Positions 17,179 to 25,487 of a stretch of DNA of 64,000 bases are shown here, in pieces. Made by a program: the position numbers and the translations under genes. Within the stretch, counting starts at the first letter, position 1. Every line of letters begins with the position of its first letter. This DNA comes from Corynebacterium pilosum DSM 20521 = CIP 103422 (GTDB lineage Bacteria > Actinomycetota > Actinomycetes > Mycobacteriales > Mycobacteriaceae). Location of the stretch: NCBI RefSeq assembly GCF_000373805.1, contig NZ_KB892438.1:174018-238017 (forward strand). The letters run 5' to 3'. Below the pieces are notes generated by a model. It made no database searches. It worked only from the letters and a program-made list of their open reading frames with translations, and had not been told where the DNA came from.

Positions 17179-19107
17179 ATGTGCGGTCTACTAGGAATGC
17201 TGACCAGTCGCGGAAACGCAGGCGACTTTGTCGACGCCGTCGAGCAGGGTTTGCCCTGCATGCGTCACCGGGGCCCTGACGGCGCGGGTACGTGGCACGA
17301 TGATTCTGTCGTATTTGGCTTCAATCGCCTCGCCATCATCGACCTGGCCCACTCCCATCAACCACTCCAATGGGGCCCCGTAGACGCACCTGAGCGTTAC
17401 ACCTTGGTGTTCAACGGTGAAATCTATAACTTCGTCGAACTGCGCGCTCAGCTTCAGGCAGCGGGATACGAGTTCAAGACGTCTGGTGACTCCGAAACCA
17501 TTGTTGTCGGCTACCACCACTGGGGTGCGGACGTGGTCAACCATCTGCGGGGCATGTTCGCATTTTTGATTTGGGATACAGAGACGCAGACTCTGTTCGC
17601 GGCTCGTGACCAGTTCGGCATCAAGCCGCTCTACTATGCCACCACCGAAGCCGGCACGGTCTTCGCGTCTGAGAAGAAGTCCATCCTCGAGATGGCAGAC
17701 GCGATCGGTCTAGGTCTGGACCTTGATAAGCGCGCAATCGAGCACTATGTCGATCTGCAGTATGTTCCAGAACCCGAGTCACTCCACAAGGAGATCCGCC
17801 GCGTGGAGTCGGGCTGCCACGTCACTTTGAAGGCCGGCGAAGAGGTCAACGCAGTCCGCTACTTCAAGCCTCAGTTCCAGACCACCCCGGTACCGAAGGG
17901 TTCGGAGCAGGCGCTGTTTGATCGAATTGCACGAGTACTCGATGATTCCGTCGAAAAGCACATGCGCGCAGACGTGACCGTGGGCTCGTTCCTCTCCGGC
18001 GGTATTGACTCTACTGCCATCGCCGCGCTGGCGAAGAAGCACAACCCGAACCTTCTGACCTTCACCACCGGCTTTGAGCGGGAAGGCTATTCGGAGGTCG
18101 ATGTCGCGGCCGAATCGGCAGAGGCGATTGGGGCGGAGCACATCGTCAAGATTGTTTCGCCGGAGGAATACGCGGATGCTATCCCCAAGATCATGTGGTA
18201 CCTCGACGATCCCGTCGCAGACCCTTCTCTGGTCCCCCTCTTCTTCGTGGCCCAAGAGGCTCGCAAGCACGTCAAGGTAGTGCTGTCCGGCGAGGGCGCC
18301 GACGAACTGTTCGGCGGCTACACCATCTATAAGGAGCCACTGTCGCTTGCGCCTTTCGACAAGGTCCCCGACCCACTGCGGAAGGGTCTGGGTCAGCTGT
18401 CGCGCATCTTGCCTGACGGCATGAAGGGCAAGTCGCTGCTGGAGCGCGGCAGCCAGAAGATGGAGACGCGTTACTACGGCAATGCCCGCAACTTCAATTG
18501 GGAGCAGCTGCAACGTGTCCTGCCGTGGGCGAAGCGCGAGTGGGACCACCGCGAAGTCACCGCTCCGATTTATGCCGCTTCGGAGGCTGCCGGCATGGAT
18601 CCGGTGGCTCGCATGCAGCATCTGGACCTGTTCACGTGGATGCGCGGCGACATTCTGGTCAAGGCCGACAAGATCAATATGGCTAACTCGCTTGAACTGC
18701 GCGTGCCTTTCTTGGACAAGGAGGTCTTCGAGGTCGCCCAGACCATCCCGCATGATCTCAAGATTGCCAAAGGCACAACGAAGTACGCTTTACGACGAGC
18801 GCTTGAGCAGATCGTCCCCGCACACGTACTGCACCGCAAGAAGCTCGGTTTCCCAGTGCCGATGCGCCACTGGTTAGCGGGCGACGAACTATTCGGCTGG
18901 GCGCAGGACACTATCAAGGAGTCCGGCACTGACGACATCTTCAACAAGCCTGAGGTCTTGGAGATGCTCAAGGAACACCGCGACGGGGTCTCCGATCACT
19001 CCCGTCGTCTCTGGACCGTTCTGGCCTTCATGGTGTGGCACGGGATCTTCGTCGAAAAGCGGATCGATCCGCAGATCGAGCACAAGGATTATCCGGTCGA
19101 TCTCTAA
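17179..19107 (+). CDS. ltsA: LtsA: asparagine synthase-like glutamine amidotransferase (peptidoglycan mDAP amidation)
   Basis: A 642-residue class II amidotransferase. Removal of Met exposes the catalytic Cys2 (MCGLLGML), and the glutaminase half has HRGPDG. The synthetase half carries the ATP-binding loop SFLSGGIDSTAIAAL near residue 275. In C. glutamicum LtsA amidates diaminopimelate in peptidoglycan precursors, and mutants become lysozyme- and heat-sensitive; length and context match. The ATG at 17179 is required to place Cys at position 2; AGGAG lies 13 nt upstream. It converges with and overlaps the next gene by 4 bp. Confidence 0.92.
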   Translation: MCGLLGMLTSRGNAGDFVDAVEQGLPCMRHRGPDGAGTWHDDSVVFGFNRLAIIDLAHSHQPLQWGPVDAPERYTLVFNGEIYNFVELRAQLQAAGYEFKTSGDSETIVVGYHHWGADVVNHLRGMFAFLIWDTETQTLFAARDQFGIKPLYYATTEAGTVFASEKKSILEMADAIGLGLDLDKRAIEHYVDLQYVPEPESLHKEIRRVESGCHVTLKAGEEVNAVRYFKPQFQTTPVPKGSEQALFDRIARVLDDSVEKHMRADVTVGSFLSGGIDSTAIAALAKKHNPNLLTFTTGFEREGYSEVDVAAESAEAIGAEHIVKIVSPEEYADAIPKIMWYLDDPVADPSLVPLFFVAQEARKHVKVVLSGEGADELFGGYTIYKEPLSLAPFDKVPDPLRKGLGQLSRILPDGMKGKSLLERGSQKMETRYYGNARNFNWEQLQRVLPWAKREWDHREVTAPIYAASEAAGMDPVARMQHLDLFTWMRGDILVKADKINMANSLELRVPFLDKEVFEVAQTIPHDLKIAKGTTKYALRRALEQIVPAHVLHRKKLGFPVPMRHWLAGDELFGWAQDTIKESGTDDIFNKPEVLEMLKEHRDGVSDHSRRLWTVLAFMVWHGIFVEKRIDPQIEHKDYPVDL

Positions 19108-19859
19108 AACTCGAGGCGTAGCCAGGGCGATTCTGGCACGCGCTCGAAGTAGTTCATGTAGAGCAAGTCCATCCACGCGGCGTGCGAACCCTCCGAGTGC
19201 AGGGCCAACGCCACGTGGTAGGCCTCATTGAACTCGCGCCAGCTGGCGTATTCGCGGCGGGCAGACCGCGCGATGTCGGCCAGCACTTCCGACATTTGTT
19301 CCACGCTGGCCCACTCCAGTGAGCACCCGATATAGGCCAGTGTGGCTAGCCGGCGCAGATCCCACGCGGCAAGAGAGTTCGGTACGCGTGGTGGCAAAAG
19401 TAGGTGGCCGCCGGGAAGCGTATCGACGCCGGTCTGTGCCCTCTCGCCGAGCTCCGCGGCAGAAGGATCCGCACCAGATGAAATGTGATCGAAGGCGGAG
19501 TAGAAATCTTCGGCGTTGTGCACTCCCCAGGAATCGCGCAGCAATCCCTTCAGCTGGGAGCGCTGCTTCCTACCCCATAAGCCGGTGAGATTCTCTGGGC
19601 CGTTGACGGTGCGGGTGAAGCCTTGAGTGGCTTGCGGAAAACTCAGTGCGAAACCGAATCCAACTACGGGGTCATAGTCGTCGGAATAGCGCAGCGTATC
19701 CGGCATGATCGTGCGGTAGCTACGGATGTCTGTGGTGTCGACATTCATGAACTCATCGAAACTGCTAATCCCACGCTCGCGGGCAAAATCGTAGACCTGC
19801 TGCATAAACTTTTCTCTGCTGGGCCCCACGGGGGCATGAACGAAAATAACCCGCCTCAC
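19104..19859 (-). CDS. DUF1266-like protein
   Basis: A 251-residue soluble protein without signal peptide or membrane segment. The central and C-terminal part (LLRDSWGVHNAEDFYSAF, then AWDLRRLATLAYIGCSLEW and SWREFNEAYHVALAL) resembles the DUF1266 family found in diverse bacteria, whose function is unknown. The gene lies tail-to-tail with ltsA with a 4-bp overlap of the coding ends. In C. glutamicum the HesB-type gene is nearer to ltsA, so this may be an insertion. Confidence 0.6.
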   Translation of the reverse strand: MRRVIFVHAPVGPSREKFMQQVYDFARERGISSFDEFMNVDTTDIRSYRTIMPDTLRYSDDYDPVVGFGFALSFPQATQGFTRTVNGPENLTGLWGRKQRSQLKGLLRDSWGVHNAEDFYSAFDHISSGADPSAAELGERAQTGVDTLPGGHLLLPPRVPNSLAAWDLRRLATLAYIGCSLEWASVEQMSEVLADIARSARREYASWREFNEAYHVALALHSEGSHAAWMDLLYMNYFERVPESPWLRLEF

Positions 19860-19907
19860 GCCTCCCCCTATGGGAAACCGTGGGCGGGATCTTAGAAAAC
19901 GGTGGCT

Positions 19908-20252
19908 TTAGTTGAAGGAGTCGCCGCAAGCGCAGGAGCCGCCAGCGTTTGGGTTGTCGATGGTAAAGCCCTGTGCCTCGATGGTGTCAGAGAAATCGAT
20001 GGTTGCACCGGCGAGGTAAGGGACACTCATCTTGTCGACCACCAGGCGGACGCCACCGACGAAATCTTCCTTGTCCCCGTCGAGCTCGCGGTCATCGAAG
20101 TAGAGCTGGTAACGCAGGCCAGCGCAGCCACCAGGCTGGACGGCGATACGGAGGGAGAGATCGTCGCGACCTTCCTGGTCAAGCAGGGCTTTTGCCTTGG
20201 CGGCAGCTTCGTCGCTGAGGATGACACCGGTGGAGGAGGTAGGTGCGGTCAT
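19908..20252 (-). CDS. erpA: HesB/IscA/ErpA-family iron-sulfur cluster carrier
   Basis: A 114-residue A-type carrier with the three conserved cysteines: one in GGCAGLRYQLYF and two in CACGDSF at the C-terminus. Such proteins hand 4Fe-4S or 2Fe-2S clusters to target enzymes; LipA (radical SAM) and the respiratory chain encoded nearby are candidate clients, by inference. The N-terminus MTAPTSSTGVILSDEAAAKAKALL is typical of actinobacterial ErpA. Confidence 0.88.
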   Translation of the reverse strand: MTAPTSSTGVILSDEAAAKAKALLDQEGRDDLSLRIAVQPGGCAGLRYQLYFDDRELDGDKEDFVGGVRLVVDKMSVPYLAGATIDFSDTIEAQGFTIDNPNAGGSCACGDSFN

Positions 20253-20426
20253 TGTGGTCTCCTTAAAAATGAACCTTGTGTTTAAAACGGTCTGGCCCGG
20301 GTTAACCCCTAGTGTGCACTAAACAGTACACCCCTTCGGTCAGAAGCGGTAGGGCCTTAACGAGCACAACGCCTATGATACGACCCGTATTCCCGATTTT
20401 CACGCCCTCCTTGTAGCCTAGAAGGC

Positions 20427-21152
20427 GTGAAACTTCCCTGGCAGAAATCAGATGACTCGAAATCCGGTAGCACCGCGATGGGCTTGGGCGACTCGGAAAC
20501 ACCAGACAATGCGGCGGAGGCAACCTCGTCGACAAGCGACGAGCGTCCCCTGCCAAAGGGCTATACCCCGCCGAAGGGTAAACCCACGCCGAAGCGCCGC
20601 GAACAAGAAATCGCTCGCGGTGTCGTCCGCGACCCCAACGCGTTGAGCCCTGCGGAGGCCGCGCAGCGTCATAAGGAACTGAAGAAGTCCATGACGAAGG
20701 AAGAATGGCGCGAATATAAAAAGAAGAATCGCGAAGAGAACCGGGAGCAGAACCGGGAAATCCAGCGTCGCATGAACGAGGGCGATGAGCGGTTCCTGAT
20801 GGAGCGCGACCGCGGCGAGGAGCGCCGTTATATCCGTGACTGGGTGGACTCGCGCCGTTTCTTCACCAACTGGGCCATGCCGTTGATGATTACGCTGCTG
20901 ATCGTGATGGTGTTGAGCTCCTGGTTCCCTGCCCTGTCGGTCTTTGTCACCGGCGGTTCGATGGTGCTGATTCTGGCTCTGTTTGGTGAAGGCCTCTATA
21001 TCGGCAAGTCTGCGAACAAGGCTACGCGGGAGAAGTTCCCGAACGCGACAAATATTGGATTCGGCACCGGCATGTACGCCTACTCGCGCGCATCCCAACC
21101 GCGGAAATGGCGCACACCGAAGCCGCAGGTTGAAATCGGCGCAACCGTCTAA
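20427..21152 (+). CDS. DUF3043 membrane protein
   Basis: A 241-residue protein. The first 140 residues are highly charged, Lys/Arg/Glu-rich and probably helical. Two adjacent membrane helices follow (about 152-170 and 175-195), then a short cytoplasmic tail. This matches actinobacterial DUF3043, found between the HesB-type gene and cobT in corynebacteria. The GTG start is divergent from erpA. Function unknown. Confidence 0.75.
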   Translation: MKLPWQKSDDSKSGSTAMGLGDSETPDNAAEATSSTSDERPLPKGYTPPKGKPTPKRREQEIARGVVRDPNALSPAEAAQRHKELKKSMTKEEWREYKKKNREENREQNREIQRRMNEGDERFLMERDRGEERRYIRDWVDSRRFFTNWAMPLMITLLIVMVLSSWFPALSVFVTGGSMVLILALFGEGLYIGKSANKATREKFPNATNIGFGTGMYAYSRASQPRKWRTPKPQVEIGATV

Positions 21153-21203
21153 GCTTGTATGGTAGTTCCATCAACCCCACCACGTTTTGGAGAGTGAGCT
21201 CAG

Positions 21204-22208
21204 GTGTTTGACGCTGTCACCAGCCCCAATGAGGCCATTCGTTCCCAGGTCTCTGCCGCTGTTGCGTCCACTCCCCGCGGCGCTTCCTTTGGGCGCCTGC
21301 GCGACGCAGCAGCTTGGATTGCCGCTTGCCAGGGCAATGACAGCCCCTCCCCTTTCGAGCAGGCCCGCACCATCGTGGTTGCTGGCGATCACGGTATTGC
21401 CGCGCGTGGCATTTCCGCGTACCCGCAGGAGGCCTCTGTCGCACAGGCCGAGGAGATTCAGGCCGGCGGCGGGCCAGTTCACACGATGGCGCGCGCGGCC
21501 GGAGCTGCAGTGCGGCTGGTAGACGTCTCCCTTGATCGTGACGCATGGGGCGAAGAGCGGGTTGCTCGCTCTAGCGGCGCAATCGATGTGGAAGATGCGA
21601 TGACGTCGGAGCAGTTCCAGCGCGCGATCGAAATTGGTCAGCGTTTGGCTGATCAGGAAATTGATGCAGGCGCCGATGTGATCATCCCAGCTGACCTCGG
21701 GGTGGGTAATACCACCGTGGCCGCCGCCGTCTTCGGTGCATTAACACGCACCGAGCCGGTCGTCGCAGTCGGTCCAGGTTCCGGCATTAACGACGAAGCG
21801 TGGAAAACCAAGGTCGCCGTGATCCGCGACGCCATGTTCCGGGTTCGCACGTTCCGTGATGATCTCCCCGCCGTTCTCACCGCCATCTCCGCGCCGTGCT
21901 TCGTCACCCTCGTCGGATTGATTGCGCAGGCAGCGGTTCGGCGTACACCAGTGCTTATCGACGGCGCCTACCCCGCCGTTGCTGCCTATGTAGCAGAGCG
22001 GATGGCCCCAGGAACCAAGGACTGGCTCATCGCTGGCCAACTCTCCCCCGAACCCTGCCACCTGATCAGCCTGCAGGCCCTTGATCTGACTCCGCTGATT
22101 GCCTTGGACATGTCGACGGGCCAAGGAGCTGGCGCGCTCGCTGCGCTGCCACTGCTGAATTCAGCTGCTCAACTTATTTCCGACGAACTAGGCGTGCACG
22201 ACGAATAA
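21204..22208 (+). CDS. cobT: Nicotinate-nucleotide-dimethylbenzimidazole phosphoribosyltransferase
   Basis: A 334-residue CobT-like protein with the substrate-binding motifs FVVAGDHG-like (VVAGDHGIAARGISAYPQE), the glycine-rich DLGVGNTT loop and the C-terminal MSTGQGAGALAALPLL. The enzyme makes alpha-ribazole phosphate for the lower ligand of cobalamin. The window has no other cobalamin gene and no riboswitch ahead of it, so its role may be salvage. It lies 51 bp after the DUF3043 gene and is probably co-transcribed with it. Confidence 0.9.
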   Translation: MFDAVTSPNEAIRSQVSAAVASTPRGASFGRLRDAAAWIAACQGNDSPSPFEQARTIVVAGDHGIAARGISAYPQEASVAQAEEIQAGGGPVHTMARAAGAAVRLVDVSLDRDAWGEERVARSSGAIDVEDAMTSEQFQRAIEIGQRLADQEIDAGADVIIPADLGVGNTTVAAAVFGALTRTEPVVAVGPGSGINDEAWKTKVAVIRDAMFRVRTFRDDLPAVLTAISAPCFVTLVGLIAQAAVRRTPVLIDGAYPAVAAYVAERMAPGTKDWLIAGQLSPEPCHLISLQALDLTPLIALDMSTGQGAGALAALPLLNSAAQLISDELGVHDE

Positions 22209-22235
22209 CCCCGCGGTATGGGTGGCCGCGGGGTT
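22207..22235. terminator. Hairpin between convergent cobT and ilvE
   Basis: AACCCCGCGG and CCGCGGGGTT are perfect 10-bp arms with a 9-nt loop, overlapping the cobT stop. No T-run follows, so it may be a weak bidirectional terminator. Confidence 0.5.
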
Positions 22236-22285
22236 AGCGTGAAAGTCTCTTGAGGGGGTGTCCTCGGGGATCGTCGGAAAGCGAG

Positions 22286-23389
22286 CTACTTGACCAGCGG
22301 GTACACCCAACCGTGGGTATCCTCGACCACGCCGTGCTGAATGCCGGTCAGTCGCTCGCGCATCGCCATGGTGATCTCACCAGGCTCATTGTTGTTTACC
22401 TGGAACTCGCCGTGGTTGCTCAGCACGCGGCCGACCGGGGTGATCACCGCTGCGGTGCCGCACGCCATGGCTTCGCTCATCGCACCGGAGCGGGCGTCGT
22501 CGGCCCATTCCTGCTTGTGAATACGGCGCTCCTCCGTCTTGTAGCCCAGGTCGCGCGCTACCTGCAGCAAGGAATCGCGGGTAATGCCTGGCAGCAGGGA
22601 GCCCGACAGAGCCGGGGTGACTACCGTGGCGTCATCGCCGGAGCCGTAGACGAACATAAGGTTCATGCCGCCCATCTCTTCGATGTAGTTGTGCTCGATA
22701 CCGTCAAGCCACACCACCTGGTCGCAGCCCTTCTCCTCTGCTTGAGCCTGCGCCAGCAGGGAGGCAGCATAGTTGCCAGCAAACTTCGCCGCACCGGTAC
22801 CACCTGGTGCAGCGCGGGTGTAGTCTTCCGACAGCCACACGCTGACTGGCTTCAGGCCGCCCTTGAAATAGGCGCCGGATGGCGAAGCGATAACGAAGAA
22901 ACGGTAGGAATCCGCTGGTGAGACACCCAAGGAGACCTCCGTGGAGATCATGAAGGGGCGCAGGTAGAGGCTGGCCTCTCCCCCGGCTGCGGGCACCCAG
23001 GCCTGGTCGGCGTCGACAAGCAAGCGCAGCGCTTCCAGGAAGACCTCGGTGGGTAGTTCCGGCATGGCCATGCGTCGCGCGGAATCCTTCATGCGCTCCG
23101 CATTTGATTCCGGGCGGAAGGTGGCGATGGTGCCGTCTGGCTGGCGGTAGGCCTTCAGCCCTTCAAAGATGGCCTGGCCGTAATGGAACACGGTGGTCGC
23201 CGGGTCCATCGGGATGGATTCATAAGGACGCAGCTGCGCGTCGTGCCAGCCTTGATCCTCGGTCCAGTCGATGGTGATCATGTGATCGGTGAATTTCTTA
23301 CCGAATTGTGGATTCGCGAGGATCTCTTCGAGTTCCTTGCCGGTTGTGGGATTGTCGGTCTTCGTGACCTTAAATTCAAGAGACGTCAT
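22286..23389 (-). CDS. ilvE: Branched-chain amino acid aminotransferase
   Basis: A 367-residue class IV PLP aminotransferase of the large actinobacterial type. It begins MTSLEFKVTKTDNPTTG like corynebacterial IlvE, has the conserved GQAIFEGLKAYR motif, and the PLP-site region GTGAAKFAGNYAASL with Lys near residue 205. It makes leucine, isoleucine and valine from their 2-oxo acids. The start at 23389 is chosen by similarity and GGAGG just upstream. It is divergent from pepA with 93 bp between. Confidence 0.94.
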   Translation of the reverse strand: MTSLEFKVTKTDNPTTGKELEEILANPQFGKKFTDHMITIDWTEDQGWHDAQLRPYESIPMDPATTVFHYGQAIFEGLKAYRQPDGTIATFRPESNAERMKDSARRMAMPELPTEVFLEALRLLVDADQAWVPAAGGEASLYLRPFMISTEVSLGVSPADSYRFFVIASPSGAYFKGGLKPVSVWLSEDYTRAAPGGTGAAKFAGNYAASLLAQAQAEEKGCDQVVWLDGIEHNYIEEMGGMNLMFVYGSGDDATVVTPALSGSLLPGITRDSLLQVARDLGYKTEERRIHKQEWADDARSGAMSEAMACGTAAVITPVGRVLSNHGEFQVNNNEPGEITMAMRERLTGIQHGVVEDTHGWVYPLVK

Positions 23390-23482
23390 GCCCTCCAACA
23401 TACTCGCGCCTGTTCAGTGGTTGTCGATATGCTCGTAGGTACGACGAGTTTTTTGTCTGAAACGAAAAAGAAAGGATTTTCC

Positions 23483-24952
23483 ATGAGCTTTACTCTCCCT
23501 GTCACCGGAACCACCCTTACCCTCGGGTTCGCCACGAAGGCACCGAAGAAACCGGAGACTCTCCTCATCCCCGTCACGAAGGGTGAAACTTTAGAGGTGC
23601 CCGTTACCGCGCTGGTTCCGAAGGGCCTGCTTGAGGCACTGGAGCGCGTCGGCGCTACCGGTGAGCACGGCGAGATCACGCGCGTGCTTCACGACGATCA
23701 ACTGGTGATTGCTTTCGGTCTGGGAGATGCTGAGGAGATTGACGACGACGCCGTGCGCCGCGCTGCGGGCGTTCTTGGCCGCTCCCTCAAGGGCGTGCGC
23801 GAGGCCGTCATCTCCGCCGAGTTCGGTGTGACCCCCATCGTCGAGGGCCTGCTGCTGGGCGGTTACTCCTACGGTGGCTTCAAGTCTGCTGACAAAAAGA
23901 AGGACAAGAAGGCCAAGGACGACAAGCCAGTCACCATCACGGTGGTGGCTGAAAAGTCGGCCAAGGACGAGTTCGTGGCGGCGCAGATCGTGTGCGAGTC
24001 TGTGAACCTGGCTCGCGACCTTGTAAACACGCCTGCCAACCACCTCTACCCGGAGGTCTACGCGGAACTGGTGCAGTCCGTCGGCAAGGAAGCCGGTCTG
24101 AAGGTCGATGTCTTGGATGAGAAAGCTCTGGAAAAGGGCGGCTTTGGCGGCTTGATCGCCGTGGGCAAGGGTTCCGTTCGCCCGCCACGCCTTGTACATC
24201 TGTCGTGGGCTCCGCGTCGTGCGAAGAAGAAGGTCGCCCTCGTCGGCAAGGGCATCACCTTTGATACCGGCGGCATCTCGCTGAAGCCGGGTTCGAAGAT
24301 GGAAGACATGATTTCCGACATGGGTGGCTCCGCCATGATGCTGGGCGCCACCATCGCGGCAGCTCGTCTGGATCTTCCGGTACAGGTGGACACGTGGCTG
24401 TCCATGGCAGAGAATATGCCTTCCGGTGGGGCCACCCGCCCGGGCGATGTGATTACCCACTACGGTGGCAAGACCTCGGAGATCATCAACACCGATGCTG
24501 AGGGCCGCGTTGTGCTTGCCGACGCCCTGGCACGCGCCTCCGAGGAGAAGCCGGACTTCCTGATCGAGGCATCCACCCTCACCGGCGCACAGCTGGTGGC
24601 TTTAGGTGCGCGCACTGCAGGTGTGATGGGTTCTGATGAATTCCGCGACCGCGTGGCTCAGACTGCTCGTGAGGCCGGTGAGCCAGCATGGGCGATGCCA
24701 CTTCCGGAGGAGACTGCGGAGGATCTGAAGTCCCCAATCGCAGATGTGCGCAACTCTCACAATTCCCGCTTCGCTGGGATGCTTGTTGCTGGCCGCTATA
24801 TTGAGGCGTTCGTCGGCGAGGGCATCGAGTGGGCCCACGTTGACATTGCTGGTCCAGCGTTCAACGGTGGCAGCCCTCACGGCTACACGCCGAAGCGCGC
24901 TACCGGTTACGGTGTGCGTTCCGTCGTCAACGTGCTGCGCAGCCTGGTGTAG
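23483..24952 (+). CDS. pepA: Leucyl aminopeptidase (M17)
   Basis: A 489-residue M17 aminopeptidase. The C-terminal catalytic domain has GKGITFDTGGISLKPG and NTDAEGRVVLADALA, which contain the ligands of the two-metal site. The N-terminal macro-like domain has a short Lys-rich insert (ADKKKDKKAKDDK). It removes N-terminal residues from peptides in the cytoplasm. The ATG at 23483 follows AAAGGA; upstream in-frame codons overlap the ilvE promoter and are rejected. Confidence 0.93.
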   Translation: MSFTLPVTGTTLTLGFATKAPKKPETLLIPVTKGETLEVPVTALVPKGLLEALERVGATGEHGEITRVLHDDQLVIAFGLGDAEEIDDDAVRRAAGVLGRSLKGVREAVISAEFGVTPIVEGLLLGGYSYGGFKSADKKKDKKAKDDKPVTITVVAEKSAKDEFVAAQIVCESVNLARDLVNTPANHLYPEVYAELVQSVGKEAGLKVDVLDEKALEKGGFGGLIAVGKGSVRPPRLVHLSWAPRRAKKKVALVGKGITFDTGGISLKPGSKMEDMISDMGGSAMMLGATIAAARLDLPVQVDTWLSMAENMPSGGATRPGDVITHYGGKTSEIINTDAEGRVVLADALARASEEKPDFLIEASTLTGAQLVALGARTAGVMGSDEFRDRVAQTAREAGEPAWAMPLPEETAEDLKSPIADVRNSHNSRFAGMLVAGRYIEAFVGEGIEWAHVDIAGPAFNGGSPHGYTPKRATGYGVRSVVNVLRSLV

Positions 24953-24956
24953 CTAG

Positions 24957-25349
24957 TTAGTTTGGGTTTTCGCCGCGCTCGAATTTGGCGCGGCGTTCCC
25001 GCTGTTCTGCGCGCTTGCGCAAGATACGTTCTTGCTCCATTTTGCGGCGCATCCGGTCTGGGTAACCGGTTTCTTCCACGTCGTAGATCGGAATGTTTAA
25101 CAGCTTCGCTGCGGCGTCGATACCTTTGGGCCCGCCGATGCGCCGCCGCGTGTGGTCACCGTTTTCGTCGACAAGCACGATGGACATTTCGTTAACCACG
25201 GTTTCTGGCTCAATGAAGCCCTCGACGAAGGCGCGACCCTTGACCCACTCGGCGAGGTACCTGCTGTCCTCGGCACGGATCGTTTCACCTGGGGCGCGGG
25301 GTGGGCGCAGGGGTGACGAGTTCTTTTTTCGTCCGAAAAGGTTAAACAC
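24957..25349 (-). CDS. Conserved corynebacterial protein of unknown function
   Basis: A 130-residue soluble protein with a basic N-terminus, a central alpha/beta-looking part (VNEMSIVLVDENGDHTRRRIGGPKG around residues 52-76) and a very basic Lys/Arg/Glu helix at the C-terminus. It is tail-to-tail with pepA with only 4 bp between stops. A protein in this location is conserved in corynebacteria; I recognise no catalytic motif. Confidence 0.7.
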   Translation of the reverse strand: MFNLFGRKKNSSPLRPPRAPGETIRAEDSRYLAEWVKGRAFVEGFIEPETVVNEMSIVLVDENGDHTRRRIGGPKGIDAAAKLLNIPIYDVEETGYPDRMRRKMEQERILRKRAEQRERRAKFERGENPN

Positions 25350-25487
25350 AGTTATCCATCATACTTAGGTATGGGGGTAGTTTTAATCCGCCCCAACTAT
25401 CCCCGGTTTATACCCACAAAGTTTTGCCAACAGGTACGCTGGACACATAAAGCTTCCGTTTAACTAATTTTCGAGGAGACTCAAAAC

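Noticed and set aside
21153-21203. Cobalamin riboswitch before cobT
   Set aside because: The gap is 51 bp, far too short for the aptamer, and no B12-box sequence is seen.
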